Assembly (NCBI GenBank): GCA_002917075.1
Contig: NTMA01000116.1
Location: 7,977-71,976 of the forward strand
Source: Hawksworthiomyces lignivorus
Lineage: Eukaryota > Ascomycota > Sordariomycetes > Ophiostomatales > Ophiostomataceae
Reading direction: 5' to 3'
Length of the DNA stretch: 64,000 bases
A program made the translations under genes and the position numbers. The notes beneath the pieces are model-generated. The model saw nothing but the letters and a program-made list of their open reading frames with translations. It did no database searches and was not told the DNA's origin. This document shows positions 1 through 12,435 of this stretch, piece by piece (within the stretch, counting starts at the first letter, position 1; the number at the start of each line of letters is the position of its first letter).

Positions 1-2887
1 TCAGAGAAGGAGTGTGATGACTGCTGGAGGGGAGGGGGGTTGAGATTAGGTAACAGCGGCGAGCACCGTTGGCTTGGAAGACTGCCAAAAACCGAAATGT
101 TTTGGTCTGCCAGATCGAGATCCGCCGGGGAAATTTCAAAACAAAATAAAAAACTTTTTTTGTTTGGTTTTGGGTTTTTCTTCTTTCGGCAGACCTCATA
201 GCCATCTCGGAATGGCGCGATGCGTGGCGGTTTTCATCTCTTCCCCGCGATAAAGCTGCAAAATGCGATAAGCAAGGCCGGCTTGCGATGTGAGCTGAAA
301 GACAAGATCAAGAAGATCTGAAGATAAAAAAAGAAAGTGCGTTCGTGAAACAGGACAACGGGGGGCGCTGTGCCAATTTAAGGTCATTCTTGTGCCCCCA
401 AAGCGCGTATCTTGCTTCCTGATAACGAAGGGTCCTCTGGAGTGGAAAGAGCGAACCAGGCGATTTTACGGAATGCTCTGAAGTCATTATCGTGGTAAAT
501 CGCTCCTTCCCCACGAGTTGAGGTACCTCTGTATCTTGCATAACTCGCTTCTATCATATTCCAAAGATCTATTGAAAACAGAAAGGAATAATGGTAATAA
601 TAATTACTATTACTGCTACTACTGTATTACCATCAATTTCTTTGTTTTGTGCCTTACCAGATAATTTTTCTCTCATGTCTTTTGACCCTTGTGCGACAGC
701 CGTCATTGCGGTCTGGATTCACACTGCAGCAAAGAGCTACGGAGCTCTGCGGACTGCCTGAGGCTCTTGGGAGGGGGGTTTTTTGCTTTTATTATCTCGG
801 CCGCTGTTATCGATCTTTCTAGGAACACACCCCTCCACATGCTACAGTACATACTGTATTTCTCTCCTCTGCCAGACGTTCGGGATTTGCTTATTCTTTT
901 TCGCATTCCCTATCAACGATAGGCTCCACTACGGGATTTGCCACACTTTTCCTTTGCTTGTGGTTTTGGTATGTGACAGCTCACGTGAATTGCTAACTCT
1001 ATCCGTTGTTGTGGTTCCGTGTGCTTGATAGCTTGTTATCTCTCTTCCTTGAACTCTTGATTTTCATGGAGGCGGATTGCTTTCCGAATACAGATATGCC
1101 AAAGCTATGCCTTAGACGCGGCAGCAAGGACCCTCTCTGACTCGAAGAAAGCGCCTTTCGGCTCACACATGGTATAAAACTTACAGTCACGCGGTCAATA
1201 CAAGTGGATTCGATTTCGTTATAGATTGCTTCTTCTTGCCTCTTTCTGGCGCGGTCGACGATGATGTCTTTTTTTGCAATGCCTTCTCAGAGTCCCACCA
1301 AATTTACTGCTTAGATTATGCGTTTCTTATCAGTTGTTTGTGTTTGTCGTTGCCAAGTGTCGTGATAGGCCAAGCCTTGCACGTTGTCTAAGAGATTCTA
1401 CTAACACGATGGGCGGCAGCGAAACAGAGTGCGTCGTTTCGTCCTCAAAGAGAATTTCTATTACACGAGAAAAGACAGGGAACCGGGGGACGAGACCTTA
1501 GGTCAGAAAACGTAACCTGCGCAAATGGGACTCGGTGGCGTGGTAGGGGGGCAGGTTAACGTTCCTCGTACCGCTCTCCGTAGCCGACCTGCCGTCCTCG
1601 CACTATATTTGCAGTAGGGCTACCGCTGTACGTGCTCCGTCACTTACACGGTGATGGGGGGCGAAGGGCCAAAGTTGAGAGACAGTGGACAGGCCAAAAG
1701 AGACTTCAAACTAGGCGAAAAAGCGGGCCAAAGCTCGCCAAAGAAAGATTTTGATTACGTACAAAACAGCAAGTTTTTAAGCACTCAATAATGAGCTTTT
1801 CTGGCACAAGAGAGCCCTTTGCCGTGCTTCTGGTTCTTCCATTGGTTTTGTTAGCAGATTTGATGTTCTGCTTGATCGGGCATCTCCGCGGAGCCCGAGC
1901 TTTTTTTCTTTCTCGTTTCGACGTATCAGATCAAAGAGCGCGTTCCTTATCAGTGACGTGCATATGCACATACAGTGGATATTAAAATATGCGTTTCAGA
2001 AAAACAAGAGAACGAAAATGGATGAATGAGAGGAAAATAACAAGAAAACTGAAATTAAGAAAAATGAAATAAAATAAAAAGAAAGTAAAAAAAGAACGAA
2101 AAAAAGAAACGAACAAGATAAGAGATGAGATGCCAAAGGGATATTCCGTACAGGACAATCAACACAAAACCGAAGACAAAATTGTCTGAATTCTTCTCTG
2201 TTCGATACTCTTCTAGCTTCGGCGTTGTTCCTGGCTGTGGTAACCACAGACAAGGTTTTGGGATCGCCGGAAGCTTGACACCATCTCTCCGTACCTCCCA
2301 CTTTCTTTCGGCTTTTGGTTTGGCTTGGCTTCCTGATCTAAACGTAAAATATCCCACGCAGCTTGCCCTTGTGCAAGACGACAATAGAGCCGCATATCTA
2401 GCATAGCTCGAGAAAGACGCCATGCCAACTATTGATTGTAAATGAGTTCCTGGTCCTTTGAGCTATAGAAAAAACACACGCCATTGTACTTGGGCATCTT
2501 CAGGCATGCCTCTGCGCAAGTGCCAGAGTCCTCTGGCCTTCAGAGCCTAGCTGTGGTGCGTCTCTCCGCGTTCCGGACGCTCTGCCGATGCTGGCCGGTT
2601 TCTGTTCCATCGCCTAGTGCAGACATACGAGTACAGTGGACCTCCTTGAGCAGGACTAGGGAAATGGGCGGCGTAAATTCGTGATATCTCATCCAAACAT
2701 GTCGTCGGCACCTTGACGGCCAGACAGGGAATCTCTTTCTATGGTGCAAGCATGCAAACAAAAAAAAAAACGCCGTAATATGCCAACAAATGAAGCTAGC
2801 ACGGGTAAACAAGCAACAAAAAAATCAAACCAAATCAAATCGTCATAATGCACCTATTCCCAGCCCCCCGCGGCCCACATAACTTGT
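1..2887. other. Intergenic, no gene recognised
   Basis: No reading frame here shows a recognisable domain, intron pattern or sustained codon bias, and the open frames are short on both strands. The stretch contains A/T homopolymers near 150 and 2080-2110 and an A run at 2761-2770. It lies downstream of the stop of the minus-strand Zn2Cys6 gene, so its right end probably holds that gene's 3' UTR. Confidence 0.6.
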
Positions 2888-5800
2888 TTACTGCAATGCC
2901 CCATCTGGATGGTCCCACAGTCCGGCCGCCATGTAGTTGATGTCGTTCAGCACGTTGCCATCTGTCCACTCCGTTGGTTGGCCACTGCTGCTCACCCGGA
3001 GTCCGTTGTCGACCGTACCCTAGTAGGAGAAAAGGGGAAAAAAAGTCAGTTCTCGGGTCAAGTGCTCCCAGAGAAGGAGAGAGGGGATCTGTCCGGGATC
3101 ACATACCCAATCCAGCGTCTCCAGTGACATTGGGAGCCACGAGTCGAACGATTGAGCTGAGGCCGACTCCGCCGGTCCTGGATTGTTGCTGCTGCCGATC
3201 GGGGCAAGATGGGGAGGAACTAGGTCACGGCGGAAGAAGCCGGTCTGGACATCCTCTTGCCTGACCGGGCGGCCGGACTGGTCTATTGGGGGAAACGATT
3301 GGTGCAGCCCAATCCCTGTTGTTGTCAGTTCTTGAACGTCGCGAAGCAAGTATGAAAAAAAAAATGGCGTAGACAGGGCAAGAGTAACATGTAATAAGAA
3401 AAAGAAAGAATAAGAAAACAGGTATTGGGCGTAAGGAATGGGGGAGCGAAAGAGACGTACCACCATTCAGTGATATGTTCGACATGTTGGACAGAGGCGG
3501 CACTCCGCTGCTGGGGCCTCCGGCACCAGGGGCCGCCCCTGCCTGCTGGTGGTGCTGGTGCTGGTGGTGCTGGTTCTGGTGGTGCTGATTCTGCTGGGGC
3601 ATTCCGCTGCGCAGCCGCTGCCGCGGCTGGAACCACGACCAGCCGTCGTCCGGGGCAACACCGCCGCCGCTGCCGCCGTTCTCCTGTTGCTCCACCTTCT
3701 TGACCATCACCTCGAGCAGGTCGCGGCCCCGCCGCACCTCGGGGTTCTTGTCAGCCACGTCGACCCAGATCCGGTAGGCCCGCCGCAGCAGGTTTATTAG
3801 GTGGCTCTTTTCGACGGGTAGCCGACTGGACGGCGAAGTCGACGACGGCGCCGGGACCGGCGCCGACCCCGCCGAAGGTACTACCGAATAACCGGAGCCG
3901 ACGTGGTCGGCGGACCCGCTGGATGTCGTTGTCGTCGTGCTCGCGACCGTCGGGATCCCGCCGCTGCCGCCATCTGCTCCTGCCTCGGCCATCGCCGCGA
4001 CGGCCGCGCCGTCGGTGATGGTGTAGGCGGGCGGCTTCTCGCCGCCGCCGGCGCTGCTCGTGGTCACCAGCTCGGCCTCGAACTGCGCGCTGTTCAGCAC
4101 GACCAGGTAGACGATCATGGCGGCCAGCAGAAAGTCGTGCATGGCCAGGCCGGTGATGAACCAGCCGATGGTGCTCAGCAGGCCGCCCGGCTGGGTGGCG
4201 TCGTTGATGGCCTCGTGGAAGTCGAGCAGGGTCAGGGCGGCCTCGAGGCAGGCGCGCCGCGAGTAGGCGTGCTCGGGCCGAGACACCACCTCGGACAGGT
4301 AGGGGCGGTGCAGCACGCAGCGGCTCTTCTGGTACAGCGAGGCCAGGCCGAAGCGCTGCACCGTCTGCATGGGCGGGTCGGCCACGCAGTCGCCCAGCGG
4401 CCGCACCTTGAGATAGCTCGGCACCTGCGCCCACTTGGCCTCGAGCAGCCGGTCCGTGCGCAGCACTTCGGCATACGTCGGCGGCTCCAGCGTGTGCGAC
4501 AGGCGCGCCACCTGGCCGAACACGCGGCACACCATGCTTTTGAAGATAGGGTAGCTCATGGGCGTGTACTCCGAGTCCGGGCGCGACGGCGGCAGCTCCA
4601 CCGAATCCTCGCCAAAGTCGTCGTCCAGCAGGTTGTGCGCCAGGCTCGTGTCGCTGGGGATGCCGTGGATCATGCTAGGCAGGCCCAGGTGGAACGAGAC
4701 CAGCAGGTCCAGCTGGATGGCCAGGTTCCACATGCGCCGCCGCATCTCGCCGTCGAAAGCCGACACCGTCGGCAGCTTGCTCGGGTCGCGGTGCAGGCCC
4801 ATCTTGAGCATCAGCCGGACGCAGACGGCCAAGAGCAGGAAGCAGTTGGTCTGGCTGGCACAGTTGATCAGAAACTCTGTCTCGATGAACATGAGCAGCG
4901 CCTGCAACGTGCGCACACTCGGGTTGGCGAACCGTGTGGCCGCCAGCCCGCAAGACGCTGCCGACCGATAAAGTCGGTAGCGTTGAACAGGTGTCATAGT
5001 GGTGTTGTCGAGCAGCAGCTCGTGGGGACCGGTGAATGTCGAAAAGTGGACGCCCAGCGCCATAATGAAGAAGAGCAGGGTGATAAAGTCCATGTCGCCC
5101 TGAGTAGGGTCCTTCCAGAACTCAGTGTAGTGCTTCGAAAAACTCGGACGATGAACAGTGTCTTGGTATAGAGTTAGAAAAATAGCTCAGATATAAAAAT
5201 TATACTTTGCATTGAGGAGAGTGAAAAAAAAAAAAAAGCAAAGAAAAAAGGAGGAAAGAAAGTAGGCTGGCAGACTCACGTGTAGATGGCGCGCCGGAGC
5301 TGAAATACCGCATGATGAGGCGGTCGACTACGTGCCGCGGCGGCATGAGGGCCAGCATTTCTGCTTTGCTCCGCGGCCGGTGGCCGCCCATGATCACCAG
5401 CTCCGGCGAGTCGCCCTCGGCGGCCAGCTCAGCCTCGGCGCTGTCCTCGTCGAGCGGGCTCTCCGGGTCGTCTAGGTAGTTCTTCAGGTCTTCGATGTCG
5501 TCCAGCACCGCCATGAAGTGCGTGGCGCCCACGTAGGTCGTCGCGCGCTGGCCCATCACGACGCGCCCCTTGCCGCCGACCCGGTCGACGCTGCTGCTGC
5601 TCTCGTCCTCCGGCGACCCAGGTGCCATCACCGCATTGCCCATACCGCCAGCCGCCGGATGCAGAAAAGCAGCACCTGACCCAGGGGCTGTACCAGTTCT
5701 TGATCTTTCCCGCACTGCCAATGGCGGTCCACCTCCTTGCCGAGTGCTGCCGTATGAGGGTCCTGCTTCGCCAAACTTGGACATCGCAGTTGCCCCGTCG

Positions 5801-6195
5801 TCTTCTCCGCCACCGCCACCACCGCCGCTATCGTCCTCCATCATCTCCCGCAGCAGGCCTTCAAGTCGCCGCAGCCGCGCCGCCATGCCTTTGGGCGGCT
5901 TCGCGGGCTTGGGCGGCTTGGGCGAGTAGGTGCATAGGTCGGTGCGGTCCTTCTTCAGGCAGTTGCCGCACGGTGACTCGCGGTCGCATTTGAGCTTAGA
6001 CACGCGACATGGTCCGCAGCTCAGGAGCACACGTGTCCGCTTGGGAGGAACCCCTCCGGAAGGAACCCCTCCGCCTGCTCCGGCAGCGACACCATGGCCG
6101 GCCCCGCCGACTGAGCCGCTTCCGGGGCTCTCTGAAAAGCCCTGGCTATAGTTGCTGTTGCCAAACACACTAGCGACTCCTGGCGAGTCAGACAT
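2888..6195 (-). CDS. Zn2Cys6 fungal-type transcription factor, 4 exons
   Basis: Predicted nuclear DNA-binding regulator of 985 residues. Exons (minus): 6195-5280, 5161-3461, 3315-3107 and 3019-2888; lengths sum to a multiple of three. Residues about 58-90 form a Zn2Cys6 cluster (CGPC...KLKC...SPCGNC...LC) followed by basic and Pro/Lys-rich sequence and a short leucine-rich helix. From about residue 305 (TVHRPSFSKHY, created by the first splice) comes the fungal-specific transcription factor domain, with the family's hydrophobic helices. A Ser/Gly/Thr-rich stretch and a His/Gln repeat (near 3550-3600) precede the C-terminal exons. The ATG at 6195 is the first in frame that puts the zinc cluster near the N-terminus. 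The target genes cannot be inferred. The family is certain; the exact last two introns are hand-predicted but have good donor and acceptor sites (GTACGT, GTATGT). Confidence 0.88.
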
Positions 6196-6753
6196 TGTCC
6201 TCCCTTTATTCCAGAAAAATCTGATGCAAAAAGAACAGAAAGAAACTAAACAAAAGAAGACGAAAAAAAAATAAAACGAGAAGGTCAAAAAGAGCCTCTA
6301 AGTTTATGATGAATCTTGAAAATGCAATCCCCACATAGATCATGCAAGGTTGGTTAGCTTAGTGTGCCGTGTCGGCGCCGGAATATAATGACTAAGCCCG
6401 CTATAACATTTACTATTGTAGCATGCCGCCCTCCAAAAGCTCTGTTTTCAGAGGAGTTTAGGGGAGTTTATCGCCACTTGCCCGTGAGCAAGGCTAGGCA
6501 TCCTCGGTTTTAAGCAGTGCAAACACACGAACTCCGTTCCACCCTGGCTCGCCTGGTAAATATTGCGTCTGATTCTATCAGCCCTTAACCGATCCACTAA
6601 CTGAGATTGCACGAAAGATCATAGGTATACGCACCCCAACTCCTCTCACATAAGCCCAGCCGGAAAGACAACATCTATGCCCAGCCAAGTAATCCTTTGT
6701 CATAACTACGTAATTTGATATCCTCCTGGCTGCTAAGACGCAGCTGCACTCCA
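6196..6753. promoter_or_regulatory. Spacer: promoter of Zn2Cys6 gene, 3' end of helicase gene
   Basis: This 558-base gap separates the 5' end of the Zn2Cys6 gene from the stop of the upstream helicase gene on the same strand. It must hold the promoter and leader of the former and the 3' UTR of the latter. Immediately upstream of the Zn2Cys6 ATG the coding strand is T/C-rich (6200-6280), as is common near fungal start sites. No specific operator was recognised. Confidence 0.4.
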
Positions 6754-9700
6754 TCATACCTCTTCCACGCTCGGCGCCAATTCCTCCCGCTGCCGTTCCT
6801 CGGCGGCCGTGGCGGCAAGGTAGCGCCGGACGGCTGGGTTGTTTCGCAGCCGCTCCTCATCAGCGCCATTCTCGGCCAGCGGTTGTGTCATGTTGCCGAA
6901 TAGGCACGTCCACAGGTCGCCCTTGTCCACTTCTTCGCCGTCCATCTTGCCCTTGCTCATCAGCTTAGAGAGCTGAGCCTCCTGCAGCTCGAGGGAATTG
7001 GCCAGCTCCAGGTTGCTGTCCAGGAGCTCCGGCGTTGACTCCTTTGATTTGCCTTTGATGCTGCGCCCCATGTGCTCCATACGCCGCTGTACCGAGAGGT
7101 CGTAGATAGACTCCTCGACAGTGCCATCGACGATGTAAAGCCACACCGTCGTCTCATGTTCCTGGCCGATACGGTGAACGCGCGCAATCGCTTGCAGCTC
7201 TAGCGCCGTATTGAGCAGCGGCTCGCACAGGATCACGTGGCTGGCATTGATCAGATTGAGGCCGCTGGAATGCGCCCGAGCGTGCAGAAGAAAGCATTCG
7301 ATGCTGGGGTCCTCTTTAAAGCGCGTGATGCCGTTGTGCTCAGCATACTTGGAAAAGCCAATCTGGTGTTGTCCGAATGCTTCTCCAAGAATGGTTAAGA
7401 AAGCAGGAAACCTGCAAGAGGAATATGTGTTAGCTAGTGATCGCACATCAAAGATAACCGGGGACGAAAACAAACACCTACTGTGAGAAAACGATGGTCT
7501 TGGTACCCGGATCAGACGCGCGGAGCCACAAGATGTGCCGCATGAGCGTGTCCACTTTTGTTGTGAAAGACGGCCCAGGCAGATCGATATTCCTTATCTC
7601 TGCCAGCTTTTCCGTGCTGAAGCTAGAATAAATGCCTGTCTTCTTAGAACGAGCTTGCTGTGGACTCTGCTGATCATCATTGAAGCCTTGCCCACTTTCG
7701 CTAACCACTCTGAACTCTTTCGGCTTCAACGCGATGTCGTGGAGGTTGGCGGAAGTGAGCTTCCTCTTGCACATGGGGCAGTTGTGATGAGCTTTGAACC
7801 AGAGCGTGATACACTCTTTACAGAACTGGTGGCCGCAGACCGTCAACACACCCACAGAAAATGTCGTTTGGCAGATGACACAGAGCCGAGTTTCGTCTTG
7901 TGTGTCGACTTCCTTCAGATGTACCACTGTATTGGGAGAAAATTAGAACATATCATGAAGAGAATAAACTGCAATCCAGATAAACTTTGCATACTTACAA
8001 TATCGGTGCTTGGACTCGGCCGTGGCCAAAGAATGGCTCAGCTCGCCCTCTTCTTTCAGACTTGCAGCAATCGTCGCGTCGTCTTTGGGGCCTTCGTACA
8101 GCGCCACCATGTCCGACACAATCTGGAGCTGGCGGTAGTATGCGATACGCGTGTTGAGCGCGTTGCGAACCCGGTTGGTCTCTTTTTCCAAAGCTGTGTT
8201 GACTTTCAGCTGCTTCATCTGCTCTTCTTGCGCATGGTTAAGCTGCCGCTGGATGCACGCCAGCTCCACCTGCGCACGATGGTTGCCGCCGCCTGCCTGG
8301 CTGCGCAGGCGCGCGGAGATGTCTCGCAAATCGACCACCGCTGCCCGCAGCGAACGAATATGCCGTGGAGGGAGGACGGCGGTGCGTTCCTCGAACAAGC
8401 GCAGCATAAGTTCTGACGCTGGCCCCTCGCCGTCTTTGGCCATCCGCAGAGCCTGCCGTTCCTCGTAAAGAGCCAGTCCGCTCGGAGCGAGACCGGTTAA
8501 GGCAACGTGTCGATCGCTGATGCCGGCCTTGAGAATCGTAATGTACGCTTGGATCTCGTCTTGCACCTTTGTCGAATTCTCATATTCGTCACCAGTAATT
8601 TCGACCTCTTCGTCGTCGTCGTCGACTAAATCTTTGAGCAGCATCTGGATGACGGCCTCGCGCCACTCGTCCATCTGAGCTGCCTGGTCATTGAGAGTAG
8701 TGCTCAGCTCCTCCAGCTCATCCGCAATCCTGCGTCCCTCGATGCCTTCGGGAGCCCCAAAGACACATTCCGGAATCGTAACAAATCCCTGCGAAGACGC
8801 TTTCCCAGCAAGGTCAGCCATCAACCGCATAGCTTTGCTTCGGTTCTCATGAAGAATCTCTCGCCGGACGCGTTTTGCCCGTTCGTAGCCGTCTATTTCG
8901 AGTTTTTCAAGGCGTTTGAACTCATCTGAGTCCGGTTTCGTCCACTCTTCATTCGATTTGATCTGGAAATACCCATTGGCGCAGAAGAATTCTGCCTTGT
9001 GCAAAATTTCCAGTGCATAGCGGAGTTCGCGTTGAGCCTCAGCGACACGCCCGTTTGCTCCCTTGTCCTGGTCATCATCGTCATTGGCGCTGTCCTCGTC
9101 GTCCTCTTCTTTATGAGGAGGCTCTTCGGCTTCATCCTGGTCGCTGTCTTTCGCTCTCTCAATCTCTAACTTCAGCTTGTCTCGGGCTTCCTGCACTAGC
9201 GCTTCGCTCTCTTTCAAGACTCCTTGCCAAATCTCCAGCGCTTCTTTGGCTTTCGGCGAGTTTTCGAGCAGCTGGCCCCGCTTCAACTTGTGAGATAAGA
9301 GAGTGCGCTTGTCCACAAGCAACGTATTTTCACTCTGCTCAATCATCGCATCAAGAACCTCTGCCACAGTTCGCATAGGTCCGGCGCGTTGGCCAAGTTC
9401 CCGGCGGTTCCGCTTGCCGATTTCAGGATGCAGCGCAGTCTGACGAAGGCGGTTCAGGGCTGACCTCATAGCTTCAAGAACAGTTGGATCATCAGGCCTC
9501 CAATCTGCCGCCATGGGAGCGCCAACCGTGTCCAGTCCACATGTTTCGGCAAGCCGCTTGAAAAGGCTCTGGTAATGTTGTTCCTCGACTGCTGTGAAAG
9601 GCATCGAAATGACATACCGCTTCTGCGGCGGAATGACGAGCTCGTCTCCGACTGAGCGCTTTGTATGTCGCAACGCAATCCGGCGAAATAGATTTCGAAA

Positions 9701-11723
9701 AACATGCTTGTAAAATCGGAGTTGGTGCCATACTTTTGGGAATGACGCATACGGTTCATAAAGGAGGAACAGGAGCAAGCCCCACAAGTCTATTAGATTG
9801 CGTGTCAGTCATATTCACCTCTTCTTCCAATATAGGGCCACCTTACCCTGAACGCCATCCTTGACAGGCGTGCCTGTGACACCCCAGGCGTTGACCCGAG
9901 GAATGATTCTCAGGACGGTCGCCGCATTGGTCACTCCGCTTTCAATCTCCTGTGCCTCATCGAGACAAACACGCCACCACGACAGCTGGACAAGAGGCGA
10001 GCGCGGTCGGTAGTGTTTGCGTTCACCACGCATCGAGCGGTCCGGAGGAGCGACTGCAAAATGCAACTCGGGTCCGAGGTCGCTGTATGTAGTTATGACA
10101 ACATCGTGGGAAGCCAGCTCTTCGACCGTGGCGGCCTCTTGCTCCGCATCGAGGCAGGGTCTTGGCATGCCCGTATAAACCATAACACTCAGGTGTGGTG
10201 CGTGGCGGCGGAATTCGGAAATCCACTGTTCTTTCAAGGCTGGTGGCGTCACAATTAAAGTCGCACCGGTCGGGCGGAGCGGTTTGAAGAGCGTCCCATC
10301 CTGGCCATCGACTGGTGCAGGCGCTGGCGGTTCGAGCGGTCGAGGATGGAGGAGAATGAGAGAAATTATTTCAACAGTTTTTCCCAGTCCCATCTCCTCA
10401 GATAAGATGCCTCCGCGGATGGCTTTCTCATTGTTCTCAAACACTGCAGGATCACCTGTAACGACACCGAACAGTTCACTAATGTAGCATGGCTGGCCGT
10501 CGGCATCCTCGACGCGAATAAAATGGGAGGTGATCTCTGTATCGCTAGGAGCATGGTAGGGGACAACAACGGAAGGCTCCCCCTGGTCGCCATGCGCCTC
10601 GTTAGGCGCCCATCGGACCCCCTCTCGCTGCAGCAGCCACTTTACTGCCCGGCCCTGAAAAGGAAGAAGAGTTGCCGTGAGGCCAGGCACGTACAAGTCT
10701 TGGATGTCATTTTTGCTGGTTACGTGCGCCGCTTCATAGAAGTCCTGTGGAGACCATTTTTCACTTTCCAGAAGATCAGTGCCATCCTGCAACTGCGTGC
10801 GCAAAGCCTCTGGAAAGAACGTCGTTAGGATGCGGTTTCTCAAGGCCTTTTGTGTCTCGGTATGCAAATCGCCAGCGACATAGAAACTTTTATTCCAACG
10901 CAGTTCCCAGTCCATGGTCAGAATGATGTCTTCGTTCTGTCTGTCAAGCCCTAGAGACATAGAGGTCCAGAAATGGCCAGGTCCTGGTGGTGGTGGCCCG
11001 GATTTTTCAGCTACTTTAAATAAAATTTCATCAGTTTCATCGATGTCTCCCAGCTCCTTGGGCGAGAATACTGTCTTTCGAACATTGAGCGGGGCTGGTC
11101 TCTTCCTGAGCGTAAGCGTCAATCCCTCGTTTTCCCGGTAGCGAAAGCCGAAGATGGGATTGGCGTCGATGCGCAATGGCCAAGTCTGTGGGTCCTGGGG
11201 AATAACGGCCCTCACGTCACTGGATCGGCTCCGGCTAAACACAAAAGTTTTTCGAGCGACCGGGATATAGTTGGCGGAAGGGTCGGTTTTTGCTCGTTTT
11301 GATGGCCGCTGTGTTTCTTCTTCCTCTGCTTGATGGTCGCTGATGGAATTTTGATGGAGTTGTAGATTATTGTCTTGAGAAATATCCGTAAGGTAGCTGA
11401 CAAGAGCAAAGAATGCGGCATCTAGGAAGCTAGGTCAGCTCGTGCGTAGAATAGAGAATCAGCAATAAGAGAAAATAAATCTAATGACAGGCTGTGCAAG
11501 CAAACAGTGTGTCTCCTTGTTTTGATGAAAGCACTCAAATTTTGCTCCATCGTATCAAGCGATATGAGGCGCATTAGGGAAAGGAGGGGGGAAAGGTGGA
11601 GGAGCAAGCAAGGAGGGGAGTCAACGCACCTTCGAGAGGAGGGGAGGGGGGCATGCTGCGCTGCGCTGTCGCAAAGTGTTGCGCCGGCGCTGGTCGGGAC
11701 TTGCGAGGGCGAGGGGGAGGCAT
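6754..11723 (-). CDS. irc20: Snf2-family helicase with RING finger (Irc20/SHPRH-like)
   Basis: Predicted nuclear DNA-dependent ATPase and E3 ubiquitin ligase of 1,520 residues, resembling yeast Irc20 and animal SHPRH, families linked to recombination and damage tolerance. Exons (minus): 11723-11630, 11421-9847, 9789-7999, 7926-7482 and 7411-6754; the sum is exactly 1,521 codons. Walker A (EEMGLGKT) is near residue 375 and the DEAQ Walker B near 520. A long acidic/coiled linker (residues about 600-1150, with many E/K/R runs) separates the two helicase lobes and carries the inserted C3HC4 RING at about 1168-1206 (CVICQTTF...CGHQFCKEC...CPMC). Lobe 2 (TKTIVFSQF..., then VILCEPLLN and ARVHRIGQ) ends the protein. 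The short first exon is inferred from the ATG at 11723, a GTGCGT donor and a CTAG acceptor. The split of the ATPase by a RING is the family signature. Confidence 0.93.
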
Positions 11724-12435
11724 GACGGATGATTCTCGATGGAAGAGGGTCCCAAGCCGACACAGTCCTCGGGAGTGAAGTGGGAGAGTTGAAGGAGAAG
11801 GGAGAGGAAAGGAGGGGGGGAGGCGGATGTCGCAAGAGAAGAGACGTCTGGGGAAGAGCGACTTATAACACCTTAAAATAAATAAAAATAAATTTATTTA
11901 ATTGCCTTGTCCATTAGTTATCTCTTATCGGCTTTAAGTCCGGCGCGTTTAAAACGGGCAGTCGCGTAGAGTTTTGGTGGGGCACTCTACCGAAGATTAA
12001 GTAGCCTATAAGATACGAAGTACAAGTAGTTTTGCTATTAAAGAAATTATATGGGCTCTGGTTGTCGGCGTTAATTTCTTCCCATTCCGAGAGGATTTTC
12101 AGAGCAGCTTTGGCGACTGCTAACTTTTTTTCTGATGCCATCACGACGAGCACACGACAGACTGGCAGCATAGCGATTGAAGCGGAATTCTTCTTTTTGT
12201 CTCGATACCCTCTATGGATCCTTTGTGAGAGGCACGTGGGACACAATAGTCGAGCTCAATTGCCGATCCGGCTTGATTTTCTCGCTACGGGAAAAGGTAT
12301 AGTGCGTGCCAAAAAAAAAGCATCATTCGATCCTTGCCGAGCCCGAGCTTCTTGGTTGAGCTCAATTAAGCTTCACGTCCATCTCGTATGGTGCTAACAA
12401 AGGGCTGTTTCATCCGACGTTAGAAATACATAGTC
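11724..12435. promoter_or_regulatory. Divergent promoter region, helicase / mS41
   Basis: A 712-base region lies between the outward-pointing helicase and mitoribosomal genes. Next to the helicase start the + strand is strongly G-rich (11780-11825), so the coding strand is C-rich. An A/T-rich block (11868-11910) sits in the middle. A 75-codon ATG frame on the minus strand (stop at 11914) shows no recognised domain and is not called. Confidence 0.4.

Noticed and set aside
3903..5171. 422-codon + strand frame over the Zn2Cys6 gene
   Set aside because: It is the antisense shadow of the GC-rich coding exon, rich in R/H/Q/V/G as expected of such shadows.
11914..12246. Minus-strand frame including MASEKKLAVAKAALKILSEWEE
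   Set aside because: Only 75 codons from its best ATG, no recognised family, AT-rich setting; may be chance or a remnant.
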